A stretch of 64,000 nucleotides of DNA from Actinoplanes utahensis (GCF_016862455.1 NZ_BOMZ01000111.1:1-64000), one strand, 5' to 3'. Shown: positions 16,858-25,994, numbered from the stretch's first letter. The notes: a model not told the origin generated them from the sequence alone. Translations and numbers: made by a program.

Positions 16858-17409
16858 TCAGGCGTCCGGGCCGCGCCGTCGGAGCTCGTCGACGTGGGTC
16901 ATGGCGGTGCGGAGCTCGGTGAGCCAGTCCTCGGTGTGCCGGCCGACGAGCTTGACGCACCAGGCCAGCGCCTCGGAACGGGACCGGGCCACGCCCGCGT
17001 CGACGAGGGTGTCGAGAACCTGGCGCTCCGGCTGCCGAAGCCGCGTCATCACGGGGGCGGACAGGTGGGTGAAAAGCTCCGAGGTGTCGCCGCAGCGGAC
17101 TCCCCAGGCGACCTTGCGCTGGTAACGGTGCTCGATCTGGCGGGCGACCCGGATCCGGCCGTCCCGGGTGTCCTCGCGGAACTGGGTGATCCGCCCGGCC
17201 TGACCCGCCGCCCGGTCGGCGTCGGTGGGGTCCTCGCCCAGCTCGGGCCGGGGCAGTCGCCCCCAGATGATGATCTCGTCGCGGTCGATGACGATCTCGG
17301 GCTGCTCGGTGAACCATCCGTCCGGGATCGCACCGGTGATCCAGGCGGCGGCATCGTCAGCGTTGGGCGGCTCAGCCCGCCCACCGGGCGGAGCGAATCG
17401 AACTCGCAT
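16858..17409 (-). CDS. Conserved actinobacterial hypothetical protein
   Basis: 183 aa, soluble. The N-terminal half has a beta-rich segment (PEIVIDRDEIIIWGRLP) and a basic middle (REDTRDGRIRVARQIEHRY); the C-terminal part (PERQVLDTLVDAGVARSRSEALAWCVKLV) reads like a ribbon-helix-helix or small helical DNA-binding segment. A good Shine-Dalgarno (GGGAGG) precedes ATG 17409. It is isolated between two repeat-rich gaps. Function not recognised. Confidence 0.75.
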   Translation of the reverse strand: MRVRFAPPGGRAEPPNADDAAAWITGAIPDGWFTEQPEIVIDRDEIIIWGRLPRPELGEDPTDADRAAGQAGRITQFREDTRDGRIRVARQIEHRYQRKVAWGVRCGDTSELFTHLSAPVMTRLRQPERQVLDTLVDAGVARSRSEALAWCVKLVGRHTEDWLTELRTAMTHVDELRRRGPDA

Positions 17410-17881
17410 GGCATCCTCCCTTGGCTTACCTGATTACATGCTTACAGCCTTTCGTCGCTTCCGGCCATCACGGTTCGCCGAAGGCGAACTCTCCCATCCC
17501 ACCGACCACGAGCCCGTCCATCCCGCCGACCACGAACCCGCTCCTCGTGTCGGCCACTCGCGGCCCGGATCCCCCGCCCCCGTGTGCCACTTGCCAGTCG
17601 CCTTCGGCAAGCGAAAGGCGCCGCTCCCGGGCCGGCTTCGCCGCTGATGCCGGGGGCCGGGTGGGTGCCTCCCGTCGGCGGGGTGACGTGTAGGGCGGTT
17701 CCCGGTCGTAGGGCCCCGGGCTTCCAGCCTTCGGTTTCCTCGCTGGCGACGACTGTCCGGGCCGCCGCCGATCCGCTTTCATCCCCGTTGCCCTCCGCCC
17801 GTTTCTGCGCCCCACCCTCGTCCGTCCGCTCCCCGCGGGACTGCCTGTCACGGGCGGGCGGCCCGGTGCCAGTTCCTTCCA

Positions 17882-18250
17882 GCTGGTTCTCACTGCTGTC
17901 TCGGGGTGAGACAGCGCTGACGACCAGCCGGAAGTCCCCGGCTGGTTCTCACTGCTGACCTTGCTGGCCGATTCGCCGCCCTTTTGTCGAACGTGGAGAT
18001 TCCGCTGTCCGCGCCACCACGCGCTCAACCGATCCAACCCAGTGGACGGAACCGCCCGCCCGCGACGGAGGCACCCTTCCCACCCCTTACGCGCGAGATC
18101 TAGTGAGTTTCGGGCGAACCGGTTCACCACAACCTCGCAAGATCGACAACCGGCGGGTAAGCAATTGCCCAGCAGGGTCACTGCTTGTCTCGGCGGCGGT
18201 GAGACAGCGCTGGCGACCAGCCGGGAACTGGGCTGGTTATCACGGTTTGT
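17882..18250 (+). repeat. Two diverged hairpin modules
   Basis: Module 1 (17882-17960) has an 8-bp stem GCTGTCTC/GAGACAGC, a second stem CCAGCCGG/CCGGCTGG, and the 16-mer CTGGTTCTCACTGCTG at both ends. Module 2 (18177-18250) repeats the order: GTCTCGG, GTGAGACAGCGCTG, CGACCAGCCGG, GGGCTGG. Not coding. Confidence 0.75.
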
Positions 18251-18607
18251 GTCACTGCTCTCTCGAGTGGCGGAGAGGGCAGTGAGAACCGGCCGGGCAA
18301 GATCCGCTGCGGCGCGGACGGTTCCCTATCCCCCGGCTGCGGGATCGGTGGCGGTGGGGCGGCGGTGGGCTGAAGGGGCGCTGGGGAAGTGTGGCCCGGA
18401 AACGGCGAACCGCCCCGGCACCGGAGAATCGGCGACGAGGCGGCTCGGGATCGGGGATGGTGGCTGGTGGCGCCCGGTGTGGGGGATCGCCTACGCTCCG
18501 GGCTGGAGCGGATCTAGGCGGGGCGCGGTGATCGCGGTGGCCCCGCGAATGCCACGAGGGCGGTCAGTGCGACTCGGATGGCGCGGCTCATTGACCCTCC
18601 CGGAGCC

Positions 18608-18623
18608 TTGGGAGCGCTCCCAA
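18608..18623. promoter_or_regulatory. LacI-family operator, CebR-box type
   Basis: Perfect 16-bp palindrome TTGGGAGCGCTCCCAA, about 200 bp before lsr2. Its core TGGGAGCGCTCCCA equals the operator described for CebR, the cello-oligosaccharide-sensing LacI regulator of Streptomyces. No LacI regulator or cellulose gene is in the window; a near-identical site lies at 40573. Confidence 0.65.
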
Positions 18624-18824
18624 GACGGACGTTACCGCACATTCACGGTCCTGAAAAGGTCTGAGAGGCCGATCGGTGCGGGCAATTGCGACATGCCAAG
18701 ACGGGCAATTTGCACTCGCTGCCATGAGGGCGACAGAATGAATGCGACGACGAGCATTCGCGGCCAGGCTTCGCGCGCACGCCCGGACGTCACTCGAATG
18801 AACATGGCGTAGGAGCGAACAACC

Positions 18825-19172
18825 ATGGCCAAGCAGATTATTACCGTGCTGACCGACGACCTCGACGGCGGGGATGCGGACCGCACCGTCGAATTCGGTC
18901 TCGACGGGGTCAACTACACGATCGACCTGTCCGAGAAGAACGCCGGCAAGCTGCGCAAAGCTTTGGAACCGTTCCTCTCCGCGGCCACCCGGCTGGGTCG
19001 TAACGGTAACGTCGCCACCACTGCGCGGCGTGCCGTTCCGGCGGCGTCGAGCCGTTCCAGCCGCGACCAGAATCAGGCTATTCGGGAGTGGGCCAACAAG
19101 AACGGTTATCCGGTCTCCGAGCGTGGCCGGATCCCCAGTAACGTCGTCGAGGCGTACCACAACAAGCGCTAG
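18825..19172 (+). CDS. lsr2: Lsr2 nucleoid-associated protein
   Basis: 115 aa, the family's usual length. Lsr2 is the actinobacterial H-NS analogue: it bridges and silences AT-rich, often foreign, DNA. The N-terminal dimerisation part (MAKQIITVLTDDLDGG, then VNYTIDLSEKNAGKLRKAL) is followed by a basic linker (64-84) and the DNA-binding domain QAIREWANKNGYPVSERGRI with its RGR minor-groove motif. A GGAG Shine-Dalgarno precedes ATG 18825. The upstream region is AT-richer than the rest and carries a LacI-type palindrome, so expression may be controlled from there. Confidence 0.96.
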   Translation: MAKQIITVLTDDLDGGDADRTVEFGLDGVNYTIDLSEKNAGKLRKALEPFLSAATRLGRNGNVATTARRAVPAASSRSSRDQNQAIREWANKNGYPVSERGRIPSNVVEAYHNKR

Positions 19173-19185
19173 ATTGACGGGAAAC

Positions 19186-19215
19186 GGCGCCGTCCGGGAG
19201 TATCCGGGCGGCGCT
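19186..19215 (+). terminator. Hairpin terminator after lsr2
   Basis: Twelve-bp stem (19186-19197 with 19204-19215, including G-U pairs) between lsr2 and the SDR gene. Confidence 0.55.
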
Positions 19216-19238
19216 GTCGTCGTCGAAAGGGGAGGGTC

Positions 19239-19970
19239 GTGGCCGTCGTCGTCGTCACCGGGGCGTCCAGCGGGATCGGCCGGGCCGTCGCCGTACGTCT
19301 CGCGGCCCGTGGTGACACCGTCATCCTCGCCGCCCGCCGTGCGGCGCAGCTGGAGGCCGTGACCGACGAGATCGCCGCAGCCGGGGGCACCGCTCTGCCG
19401 GTGGTCACCGATGTCAGCGACCCGGGCGCCGTGCGGGCGCTGGTGACCCGCGCCCGTTCGGTGAACGGCCGGATCGACGCCCTGATCAACAATGCGGGTG
19501 TCGGCGGCGACGCGTCGATCCTGGCCGCGGACGAGGAGGTTCGCGCGATGGTCGAGGTGAATCTGATGGCCCCGATCCGGTTGATGCGCGAGGTCGTCCC
19601 GGTGATGCGCGAGCAGCGCTCCGGCTCGATTGTGAACATCGGCTCGGTGGCCGGCGAGATCGGGATCGGCGGGGTCTATTCGGCGACCAAGTTCGGGTTG
19701 CGGGGGATCAACGATTCGGTACGCCGGGAACTCGCCGGCACCGGAATCGGAGTCACCCTCGTCGAGCCCGGATTCATCGCCACGGAACTGACCGCGCACC
19801 GTTCCGGCCTGCCCGGTCCGGAGATCGTGGCGGCCGCGGTGGAACGGGCGCTGAACCGGCCGCGGCGCCGGGTGGTCGTCCCCGGAAAGTACCGGGCGGC
19901 GATCATGCTGTCGAATGCGCTGCCGTTCGTCACCGACCGGCTCTATGCCGGACGGGCCGCGCGAAAATAG
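19239..19970 (+). CDS. Short-chain dehydrogenase/reductase
   Basis: 243 aa classical SDR. NAD(P) motif VTGASSGIGRAVA at the N-terminus, INNAGVGGD, catalytic serine in GSIVNIGSVAG and Y-x3-K in VYSATKFGL. Arginine after the glycine motif (AARRAAQLE) suggests NADP(H). Substrate unknown. The GTG start follows an AAGGGGAGGG Shine-Dalgarno. Confidence 0.92.
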   Translation: MAVVVVTGASSGIGRAVAVRLAARGDTVILAARRAAQLEAVTDEIAAAGGTALPVVTDVSDPGAVRALVTRARSVNGRIDALINNAGVGGDASILAADEEVRAMVEVNLMAPIRLMREVVPVMREQRSGSIVNIGSVAGEIGIGGVYSATKFGLRGINDSVRRELAGTGIGVTLVEPGFIATELTAHRSGLPGPEIVAAAVERALNRPRRRVVVPGKYRAAIMLSNALPFVTDRLYAGRAARK

Positions 19971-20031
19971 CCGCCGCCGGAAATGATGCCGCGCTGACCT
20001 GCCGGGTAAAGACTTCCTTAAGGCGGGAATG

Positions 20032-20056
20032 GGTGGTTCAAACCCGCCCTCCGGGG
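20032..20056 (+). other. Isolated tRNA T-arm-like sequence
   Basis: GGTGG-TTCAAAC-CCGCC (20032-20048) forms a 5-bp T-stem and a canonical seven-base TTCRANY loop and is followed by an acceptor-like CTCCGGG. No matching 5' acceptor, D-arm or anticodon arm is found in the preceding 80 bases, so this is not a complete tRNA. It may be a remnant of a tRNA 3' end, for example an old attachment site, or chance. Confidence 0.35.
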
Positions 20057-20070
20057 TACTCCACAGCACC

Positions 20071-21147
20071 ATGCGTGTAGTGATCGTGGGCGCCAGCGGC
20101 AACGTGGGCACCGCCCTGCTGCGCCGTCTCCACTCCGAATCCGACATCGAGATCGTCGGCGTCTCCCGTCGTACGCCCGACCCCACCGGCCCGTACGCCG
20201 ACCTGAACTGGCATTCGATCGACGTGGGCGCGGATGACGCCCCCGACCGTCTCGCCGCCGCCTTCGCCGGCGCCGACGCCGTGGTCAACCTGGCCTGGCA
20301 GATCCAGCCCAGCCACGATCCGCGCCGCCTGTACCGGACCAATGTGCTGGGCAGCCGCTCCGTCTTCCGCGCCGCGATCCGATCCGGCGTCCCCACCCTC
20401 GTGCAAGCCTCGTCGGTCGGCGTCTACGCCCCCGGCCCGAAGCAGGCGTTCGTGCGCGAGACGTGGCTGCGCACCGGCGTCGCGGAATCCTCCTACAGCC
20501 GGCACAAGGCCCTCGTCGAACGGATGCTCGACGAGATCGAATCCGATCATCCGACGCTGCGGATCGTCCGGCTACGTCCGGGACTGATCTTTCAGCGGGA
20601 CGCCGGAACCGAGATCGCCCGTTACTTCGCCGGCCCGCTGCTGCCCGGAAGACTGCTGCGGTTCGGGCGGATCCCGGTGGTCCCCGCGAACCCCGGGCTG
20701 CGCATGCAGGCGGTGCACGCCGATGACGTCGCCGAGGCCTACCTGAGCGCGCTCCGGGCCGACGTGCGGGGCGCCTTCAACATCGCCGCCGGCCCCGTGC
20801 TCGACGCCGAGTTGATCGGGCGCGCTTTCCACGGCGTACCCCTCAAGGTCCCTGGTCTTCTGCTGGAGGCAGCAGCCGCGCTGACCTGGCAGCTACGCCT
20901 GCAGCCGGTGGACCGGGGATGGGTGCGCCTGGCGCTGAAGGCGCCGCTGATGAGCTGCGACCGCGCCGCCGCCGAACTCGGCTGGCGCCCGCGGACCGAC
21001 GCCGTCAACGCGTTCCGCGAACTGCTCACCGGCATCGCCGGCCATGCGCACACCGAGAGCCCGCCGATGGCGGACGACGCCGGGCTCCCCGGACGGTTCG
21101 GCGGCCTGCTGCGCGGCCGGCTTCCCGGCACAGGCAACCCCTACTGA
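20071..21147 (+). CDS. NAD-dependent epimerase/dehydratase family protein
   Basis: 358 aa extended-SDR protein. MRVVIVGASGNVGTALLRRL gives the Rossmann GxxGxxG motif at the extreme N-terminus, which fixes the ATG at 20071 rather than 20029. YSRHKALVERM carries the Y-x3-K pair. The C-terminal half (MQAVHADDVAEAYLSALR, FNIAAGP) binds an unknown, possibly nucleotide-sugar, substrate. The 275 bp after it contain only short tandem repeats. Confidence 0.88.
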   Translation: MRVVIVGASGNVGTALLRRLHSESDIEIVGVSRRTPDPTGPYADLNWHSIDVGADDAPDRLAAAFAGADAVVNLAWQIQPSHDPRRLYRTNVLGSRSVFRAAIRSGVPTLVQASSVGVYAPGPKQAFVRETWLRTGVAESSYSRHKALVERMLDEIESDHPTLRIVRLRPGLIFQRDAGTEIARYFAGPLLPGRLLRFGRIPVVPANPGLRMQAVHADDVAEAYLSALRADVRGAFNIAAGPVLDAELIGRAFHGVPLKVPGLLLEAAAALTWQLRLQPVDRGWVRLALKAPLMSCDRAAAELGWRPRTDAVNAFRELLTGIAGHAHTESPPMADDAGLPGRFGGLLRGRLPGTGNPY

Positions 21148-21200
21148 CCGATTCTGTACGCCGTCGGCCGCCCCGTGCCGAAGTCGCCCGTGTCGACGCC

Positions 21201-21310
21201 GCCCGCGGCGAGCCCGCCCGCGGCGAGCCCGCCCAACGCCGACCGCAGAGCCCGCCCAACGCCGACCGCAGAGCCCGCCCACCGCCGAACTCGCCCACCG
21301 CCGACCCCGC
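21201..21310 (+). repeat. Short tandem repeats
   Basis: A 15-bp unit occurs twice (21201-21215, 21216-21230), followed directly by a 23-bp unit twice (21231-21253, 21254-21276) and diverged partial units to about 21310. Non-coding gap between convergent genes. Confidence 0.85.
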
Positions 21311-21422
21311 CCTCCCAGGGGGAACCCCCGCTGGTCATTCTCGCTGGGATCGGGGTTGCTCGGTGGGTGGGCTGTGGACGGCGCGGCGCTGTGGACGACG
21401 GCGGACGATCCGTGCGGCCGTG

Positions 21423-24400
21423 CTACACGGCGATCGGCTGGGCGCTGCGGAGCCAGGCCAGCACCTCGGTGGGGCCGAGTGGGCTGGAGAACAGGTAGCC
21501 CTGGCCGAGCGGGCAGCCGAGCCGCACCAGCACCTCCCGGTGGGTGGCGCTTTCGATGCCTTCGGCGACCACGGTGAGGCCCAGTGACTGTGCCAGGCTG
21601 ACGATGCCGCTGACCAGGGCCATCGGCTGTGAGCTGGTGACCATGTCGTCGATGAAGGTCTTATCGATCTTGATGATGTCGATCGGGCGCTGCCGCAGGT
21701 ACCCGAGCGACGAGTACCCGGTGCCGAAGTCGTCGATGGCGATGCGGATGCCCATCTCGCGGAGGACGCCGAGGTCGGTCCAGATCCGTTCGTCGTCCTT
21801 GACGAGCAGGGTCTCGGTGATCTCCAGGATGAGGGCCTGCGGCGGCACCGCGGTGTGGGCGAGCGCCGTCCGGACCTGGTCGACGAAGCCGCTCTCCCGG
21901 AACTGGCGGACGGACACGTTGACGCTGACGTACGGGGCCTGGCCGGGGGGCAGGATGCGCCGCCACTCGGCGACCGTGCGCAGCGCCTCCTCCAGGACCC
22001 AGCGGCCCATCGGGACGACCAGTCCGCTCTCCTCGGCGACCTCGATGAACTGGTCCGGGGTGACGATGCCGCGTTTCGGGTGGTGCCAGCGGACCAGGGC
22101 CTCGAACCCGACCGCCGTTCCGGTGGGCAGGTCCACGATCGGCTGGTAGTGCAGCAGGAAGTGACCTTCGTTGACGGCGTGGTCGAGCGCGGACCGCAGT
22201 TCCAGGCGTTCCACCATCTCGGTGTGCAGGTGTGCCTGGTATCGCCGCCACTGGTTCTTGCCGGCGCCTTTGGCCACGTACAGGGCCAGGTCCGCCTGTC
22301 GCAGCAGCTCGTCGGCGTCGCTGCCTTCGGGGGTGGTGGTGATGCCGATGCTGGCGGCGGCGTACAGCGGTTTGGCGTCGGTGACGATCGGCTCGGCGAG
22401 CGCCGCGAAGATCCGGTTGGCGGTCTCCTCGACGGCGCCGGGGTCGTTGACGTTCTCGACGAGCGCGGCGAACTCGTCGCCGCCGAGCCGGGCGGCCGTG
22501 TCGTCGGCGCGCAGTGCCCCGGCGATCCGGTGCGCCACCGCGATCAGCAACTGGTCGCCGACCGCGTGGCCGAGCGTGTCGTTCACGATCTTGAAGTCGT
22601 CCAGGTCGATGAAGAGCACGCCGATCACCGAGCCGTCCCGGGCGCTGCGGGCCGCCGCGTGCCGCAGCCGGTCGTTGAAGAGCACCCGGTTCGCCAGCCC
22701 GGTCATCGCGTCGTGGAACGCCTGATGGGTCAGTTCGTTCTGGAGACGGCGCTGCTCGGTCACGTCCCGCATGGTGATGACCAGGCCGGCCACCGTCGGT
22801 TCGGCGCGCAGGTCGCGGCAGTGCAGTTCGAGCAGCACCTCGTCGTGCCGGTGGCTGCGGGCCCGGAAGTCCAGCAGCTGGTCCAGCTGGTGGCCGCCGC
22901 GGACCGCGGCGAGCACCTCGGCCAGCCGGTCCCGTTCGCCGGGGTGGATCACCTCGGGCAGCCGGGCGCCGGTCGGGTCGCCGCCGAAGACGCCGATCGC
23001 GGACGGGCTGGCGTACCGGATCCGGTCCTGTTCGTCGATGATCGTGATGACGTCGGCGGTGTTCTGGATCAGGGTCCGGAAGTAGGTCTCGCTGTTGCGG
23101 CGGGCCACCTCCTGGCCGAGGGCGATCCGTTCCAGCGCGAGCGCCACCTGCCCGGCCAGCACCTCCACCGAGCGTTGCAGCTCCAGCAGCGCCCAGGTCG
23201 GCGCGGCCACGTGCAGGACGCCGACCAGCGGATCCCCGCCCGGCCGGTCCTTGAGCACCATCGGGCAGCGCAGCGTCTTGGTGAACTGGGTGAGGCGTAC
23301 CGCGACGGCCCAGTCCACCTCCCGGGTCGGGACCAGACGGGCCGCGGTGCCGGTGGCCCGGTCCACCGCCGCCTGCACCGCGGCCTCCGGCGACTGCGGC
23401 TCGGACTGGGTGATCGTGATGGCGAGCACCACGCCGTGCGGGACGTCGCCGGGGATCAGCTGGGCGACCGCGGTGCGTACCGCCAGGCCGACTGCCTCGC
23501 TGTCGTTGGCCGACACCAGGGCCGCGGACGCCTCGCGCAGCGCCCGTTCCCGGGACATCGCCTGCCGGTGACTCGTCATGATGCCGGCCATCCGGGCCAG
23601 CACCAGCGCCACCATCAGCGTGCTCAGCGCGGCCACCACGGTCAGGCCGGCGAACTGGCCGTCCCGGAACATCTTCACCAGCAGCACGGTCGGCGCGACC
23701 ATGGCCGCCCCGCCGAGCATCACCAGCCGGACGTTGCTGGTCTCCGCGACCGGCTCCTCGGCCGGGCGGGTCAGTTCGGCCATCGACGGGATCAGTGCCG
23801 CCATGCCGGCCGCCGTGTAGAGGGCCAGATGCCCGAAACCGGATTCCCGGCCGACGTCGGCGGCGAGCAGCGCGACCACCCCGGCGCCGAGCAGGTAGCC
23901 GGGCGCGACCAGGCGGCCCGGCATGGTCGCCAGCCGGACGAGCAGCCCGAGGCAGAGCAGGTCGGCGACCGGCATGGCGATCTCGGTCCAGCCGGTGCCG
24001 ACCGAGCCCTCGATCCGGGGGCCGACCACGAACGTCCAGATCAGCAGCGCCACGCCGGAGGTGACGGTGAGCGCGTCGAGCAGGCCGGCGCGGTCCCGGG
24101 ACGAGCTGGTGCGCTGGTCGACGAAACCGGACAGGGCGACGGCCAGGACGGCGTACGCGACGAGCAGCAGGGCGGTGCCGGCCGATTCCAGCCACGGCAG
24201 CCAGTCGGTGATCCAGGACGGGGCACTCTCGGCCGCGCCGCCGGCGGCGGAGAGGATCACGGCGCCGGCCAGGACCCACCAGGGACGTACGTCGTCCGGT
24301 CTGCTCCGCCGGAGCCCCAGGCTGATCGCCACCACCGCGGAGACGCCCGCGGCCAGCCGTATCGGGGCGTGCAGTGCCGCCTGCAACCCGAAGGCCACGC

Positions 24401-24452
24401 CGAGCACCGCCATCCAGGCGCCGAAGATGGTTGCCGGCCATCGTGTCGGCAT
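21423..24452 (-). CDS. Membrane-anchored PAS-GGDEF-EAL cyclic-di-GMP protein
   Basis: 1009 aa from ATG 24452, which follows a strong GGGAGGGAGC Shine-Dalgarno (the frame is open further upstream but without start signals). Eight to ten hydrophobic helices fill about residues 10-310; a GAF-like region and a PAS domain (about 470-590, TYFRTLIQNTADVITIIDEQ) follow. The GGDEF motif is intact (LGGDEFAALVEN, about 655-665), as is the EAL domain (FEALVRWHHP near 783; IDDFGTGYSSLGYL later). Both synthesis and hydrolysis of c-di-GMP are thus possible; which dominates cannot be told. It probably senses a membrane or redox signal. Confidence 0.93.
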   Translation of the reverse strand: MPTRWPATIFGAWMAVLGVAFGLQAALHAPIRLAAGVSAVVAISLGLRRSRPDDVRPWWVLAGAVILSAAGGAAESAPSWITDWLPWLESAGTALLLVAYAVLAVALSGFVDQRTSSSRDRAGLLDALTVTSGVALLIWTFVVGPRIEGSVGTGWTEIAMPVADLLCLGLLVRLATMPGRLVAPGYLLGAGVVALLAADVGRESGFGHLALYTAAGMAALIPSMAELTRPAEEPVAETSNVRLVMLGGAAMVAPTVLLVKMFRDGQFAGLTVVAALSTLMVALVLARMAGIMTSHRQAMSRERALREASAALVSANDSEAVGLAVRTAVAQLIPGDVPHGVVLAITITQSEPQSPEAAVQAAVDRATGTAARLVPTREVDWAVAVRLTQFTKTLRCPMVLKDRPGGDPLVGVLHVAAPTWALLELQRSVEVLAGQVALALERIALGQEVARRNSETYFRTLIQNTADVITIIDEQDRIRYASPSAIGVFGGDPTGARLPEVIHPGERDRLAEVLAAVRGGHQLDQLLDFRARSHRHDEVLLELHCRDLRAEPTVAGLVITMRDVTEQRRLQNELTHQAFHDAMTGLANRVLFNDRLRHAAARSARDGSVIGVLFIDLDDFKIVNDTLGHAVGDQLLIAVAHRIAGALRADDTAARLGGDEFAALVENVNDPGAVEETANRIFAALAEPIVTDAKPLYAAASIGITTTPEGSDADELLRQADLALYVAKGAGKNQWRRYQAHLHTEMVERLELRSALDHAVNEGHFLLHYQPIVDLPTGTAVGFEALVRWHHPKRGIVTPDQFIEVAEESGLVVPMGRWVLEEALRTVAEWRRILPPGQAPYVSVNVSVRQFRESGFVDQVRTALAHTAVPPQALILEITETLLVKDDERIWTDLGVLREMGIRIAIDDFGTGYSSLGYLRQRPIDIIKIDKTFIDDMVTSSQPMALVSGIVSLAQSLGLTVVAEGIESATHREVLVRLGCPLGQGYLFSSPLGPTEVLAWLRSAQPIAV

Positions 24453-24536
24453 CGGCGCTCCCTCCCGATGGGCGTGCTCGTCGTGACTGTTCGGCCCGGT
24501 GGGCACGGATCTGAGCGACAACGGCACAATCGGGGC

Positions 24537-25169
24537 GTGCTTCTCGAATTCGTCCAGGCCCACACCGTCCTGGCGCCGGTTCCGTTCGTTCCCGAGGTCC
24601 GGCTCTACCAGGCCGGTGACCCGATCGCCCTGTGGGAGGCGACCGAGGAGTCCGGCGCCGAGCAGCCGCCGCCGTTCTGGGCGTTCGCCTGGGCCGGTGG
24701 GCAGGCGCTGGCCCGGCACATCCTCGACGACCCGGATCTGGTCTCCGGGCGCAGCGTCCTCGACCTGGCCACCGGTTCCGGCCTGGTGGCGGTCGCCGCG
24801 GCCCGGGCCGGCGCGCATCCGGTCACCGCCAACGACATCGATCCGCTGTCGCTGGCCGCGGCCCGGGCCAACGCCGAAGCCAACGGGCTGCGGGTGGAGA
24901 CGGTCGAGGCGGATCTGCTCGACAGCGACGAGACGTACGGCGTGGTCCTGGCCGGCGACGTCTTCTACAGCCGGGAGATGGCCGGCCGGGTCCTGCCGTT
25001 CCTGCGGCGGGCGGCCGGCCGCGGCGCCCTGGTGCTCGTCGGTGACCCGGGCCGCGCCTATCTGCCGGACGGCCTGATCGAACGGGCCGTCTACGACGTG
25101 CCGGTCATCGAGGAACTGGAGAGCATGCCGATCCGCCGTACCAAGGTCTGGCAGGTCACCGCCTCCTGA
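24537..25169 (+). CDS. Class I SAM-dependent methyltransferase (nicotinamide/ETFB-lysine methyltransferase type)
   Basis: 210 aa. SAM motif I is VLDLATGSGLVAVAAA (about 75-90), followed by NDIDPLSLAAARANA and AGDVFYSREMA. The opening FVPEVRLYQAGDPIALWE and PPFWAFAWAGGQALAR match the protein-lysine/N-methyltransferase group. The GTG at 24537 is chosen because CACAAT lies 6 nt upstream (24525-24530); it is divergent from the GGDEF-EAL gene across 84 bp. A much longer open frame upstream is only the antisense of that gene. Confidence 0.87.
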   Translation: MLLEFVQAHTVLAPVPFVPEVRLYQAGDPIALWEATEESGAEQPPPFWAFAWAGGQALARHILDDPDLVSGRSVLDLATGSGLVAVAAARAGAHPVTANDIDPLSLAAARANAEANGLRVETVEADLLDSDETYGVVLAGDVFYSREMAGRVLPFLRRAAGRGALVLVGDPGRAYLPDGLIERAVYDVPVIEELESMPIRRTKVWQVTAS

Positions 25170-25283
25170 CAACCAGCCGGAGAGACCCCTCGCATGACCC
25201 GGGTCCGGGGGACGGTCCGGTGGACCGCCTGCCGTGGCCGCCGCGAGGCACGGGACCCGGCTACGGCGTACCGGGAAAGGGTG

Positions 25284-25994
25284 TCAGAGAAGGGCCAGGA
25301 GACCGTGACCGTCGGTGACCACCTGGTCGGGTTCGGCCTGGGTTCCGCCGGCGTCGGCGCGGCCGGACGGCATCAGGACGGCGGTGCCGATGTCGGCGCG
25401 GCGCGCACAGGCGATGTCGCGGCGGCGGCTGTCGCCGACGAACCAGCAGGCGGCGGGGGCGATGCCGAGGCTGTCGGTGGCGGTCCAGATCATCTGCGGG
25501 TTGGGTTTGCGGACACCCGCCTCGTCGCTGTAGACCTGCACGTCGAAGAGATGGCCGACGCCGGCGTGCGCCAGGAAGTCGCGGTGGGCGGCGCCGGACA
25601 GGGTGTTGCTGACGACGGCGAGGTGGATGCCGCGTTCGGTGCAGGCGGCGAGGAACTCGGGGATGCCGGGACGCAGCGCCCACCCCTCGCGCCGGGCCCA
25701 GGCGTAGCTGAGCCGGGGGATCGCGCCACGCACCCGCGCCTGCGCCAGCCGGGGCCAGTCGCCGATCACGAAGCGTTCCCAGACGTCGAGCTGCGGAAGC
25801 TCGTCGGGCCAGTCCTCGTCACGCCAGCGGGCGTAGGCGGCGGCGCCGTCCTTCAGCGACTGCTGGATGCGGCCGGGGGCGAGCGCGCCGTCGATCAGGT
25901 TGTAGATGCGCAGCACGAGTTCCGGCTGGTCGGCGCGGAACGGCGCGTCGGCCAGGACGCCGCCGAAGTCCAGCAGAACGGCTTCCGGGGTCAT
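25284..25994 (-). CDS. HAD family hydrolase
   Basis: 236 aa. Motif I is LLDFGGVLAD, with the nucleophile Asp but Gly in place of the usual second Asp, as in several HAD subgroups; motif II is in LAVVSNTLSG, motif III lysine in VRKPNPQMI and motif IV in CWFVGDSRRRDI. Likely a phosphatase. The ATG overlaps the stop of the ROK gene by 4 bp, so it may dephosphorylate something made by or related to that kinase (inference). Confidence 0.9.
   Translation of the reverse strand: MTPEAVLLDFGGVLADAPFRADQPELVLRIYNLIDGALAPGRIQQSLKDGAAAYARWRDEDWPDELPQLDVWERFVIGDWPRLAQARVRGAIPRLSYAWARREGWALRPGIPEFLAACTERGIHLAVVSNTLSGAAHRDFLAHAGVGHLFDVQVYSDEAGVRKPNPQMIWTATDSLGIAPAACWFVGDSRRRDIACARRADIGTAVLMPSGRADAGGTQAEPDQVVTDGHGLLALL

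Larger units (their letters stand above)
17410..18824. other. Gene-poor 1.4-kb stretch upstream of lsr2
   Basis: No gene that I can support. The longest minus-strand frame (17468-18181) has low-complexity Arg/Gly/Pro composition and no start signal. The stretch holds two hairpin-bearing repeat modules (17882-17960 and 18177-18250) and, near lsr2, lower GC and a perfect LacI-type palindrome at 18608-18623. Confidence 0.6.

Noticed and set aside
17468..18181. 237-codon minus-strand frame in the gene-poor region
   Set aside because: Low-complexity composition, covers hairpin repeats, no start signal, no recognisable domain.
21201..21310. CRISPR-like tandem units
   Set aside because: Units are contiguous without spacers and differ in length; simple tandem repeats.
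21855..24536. Long frame upstream of the methyltransferase start
   Set aside because: Antisense to the GGDEF-EAL gene; the methyltransferase domain begins at GTG 24537, which has its own -10 box.
25170..25283. Possible gene in the gap before the HAD hydrolase
   Set aside because: 114 bp with no start, stop or structure that stands out.
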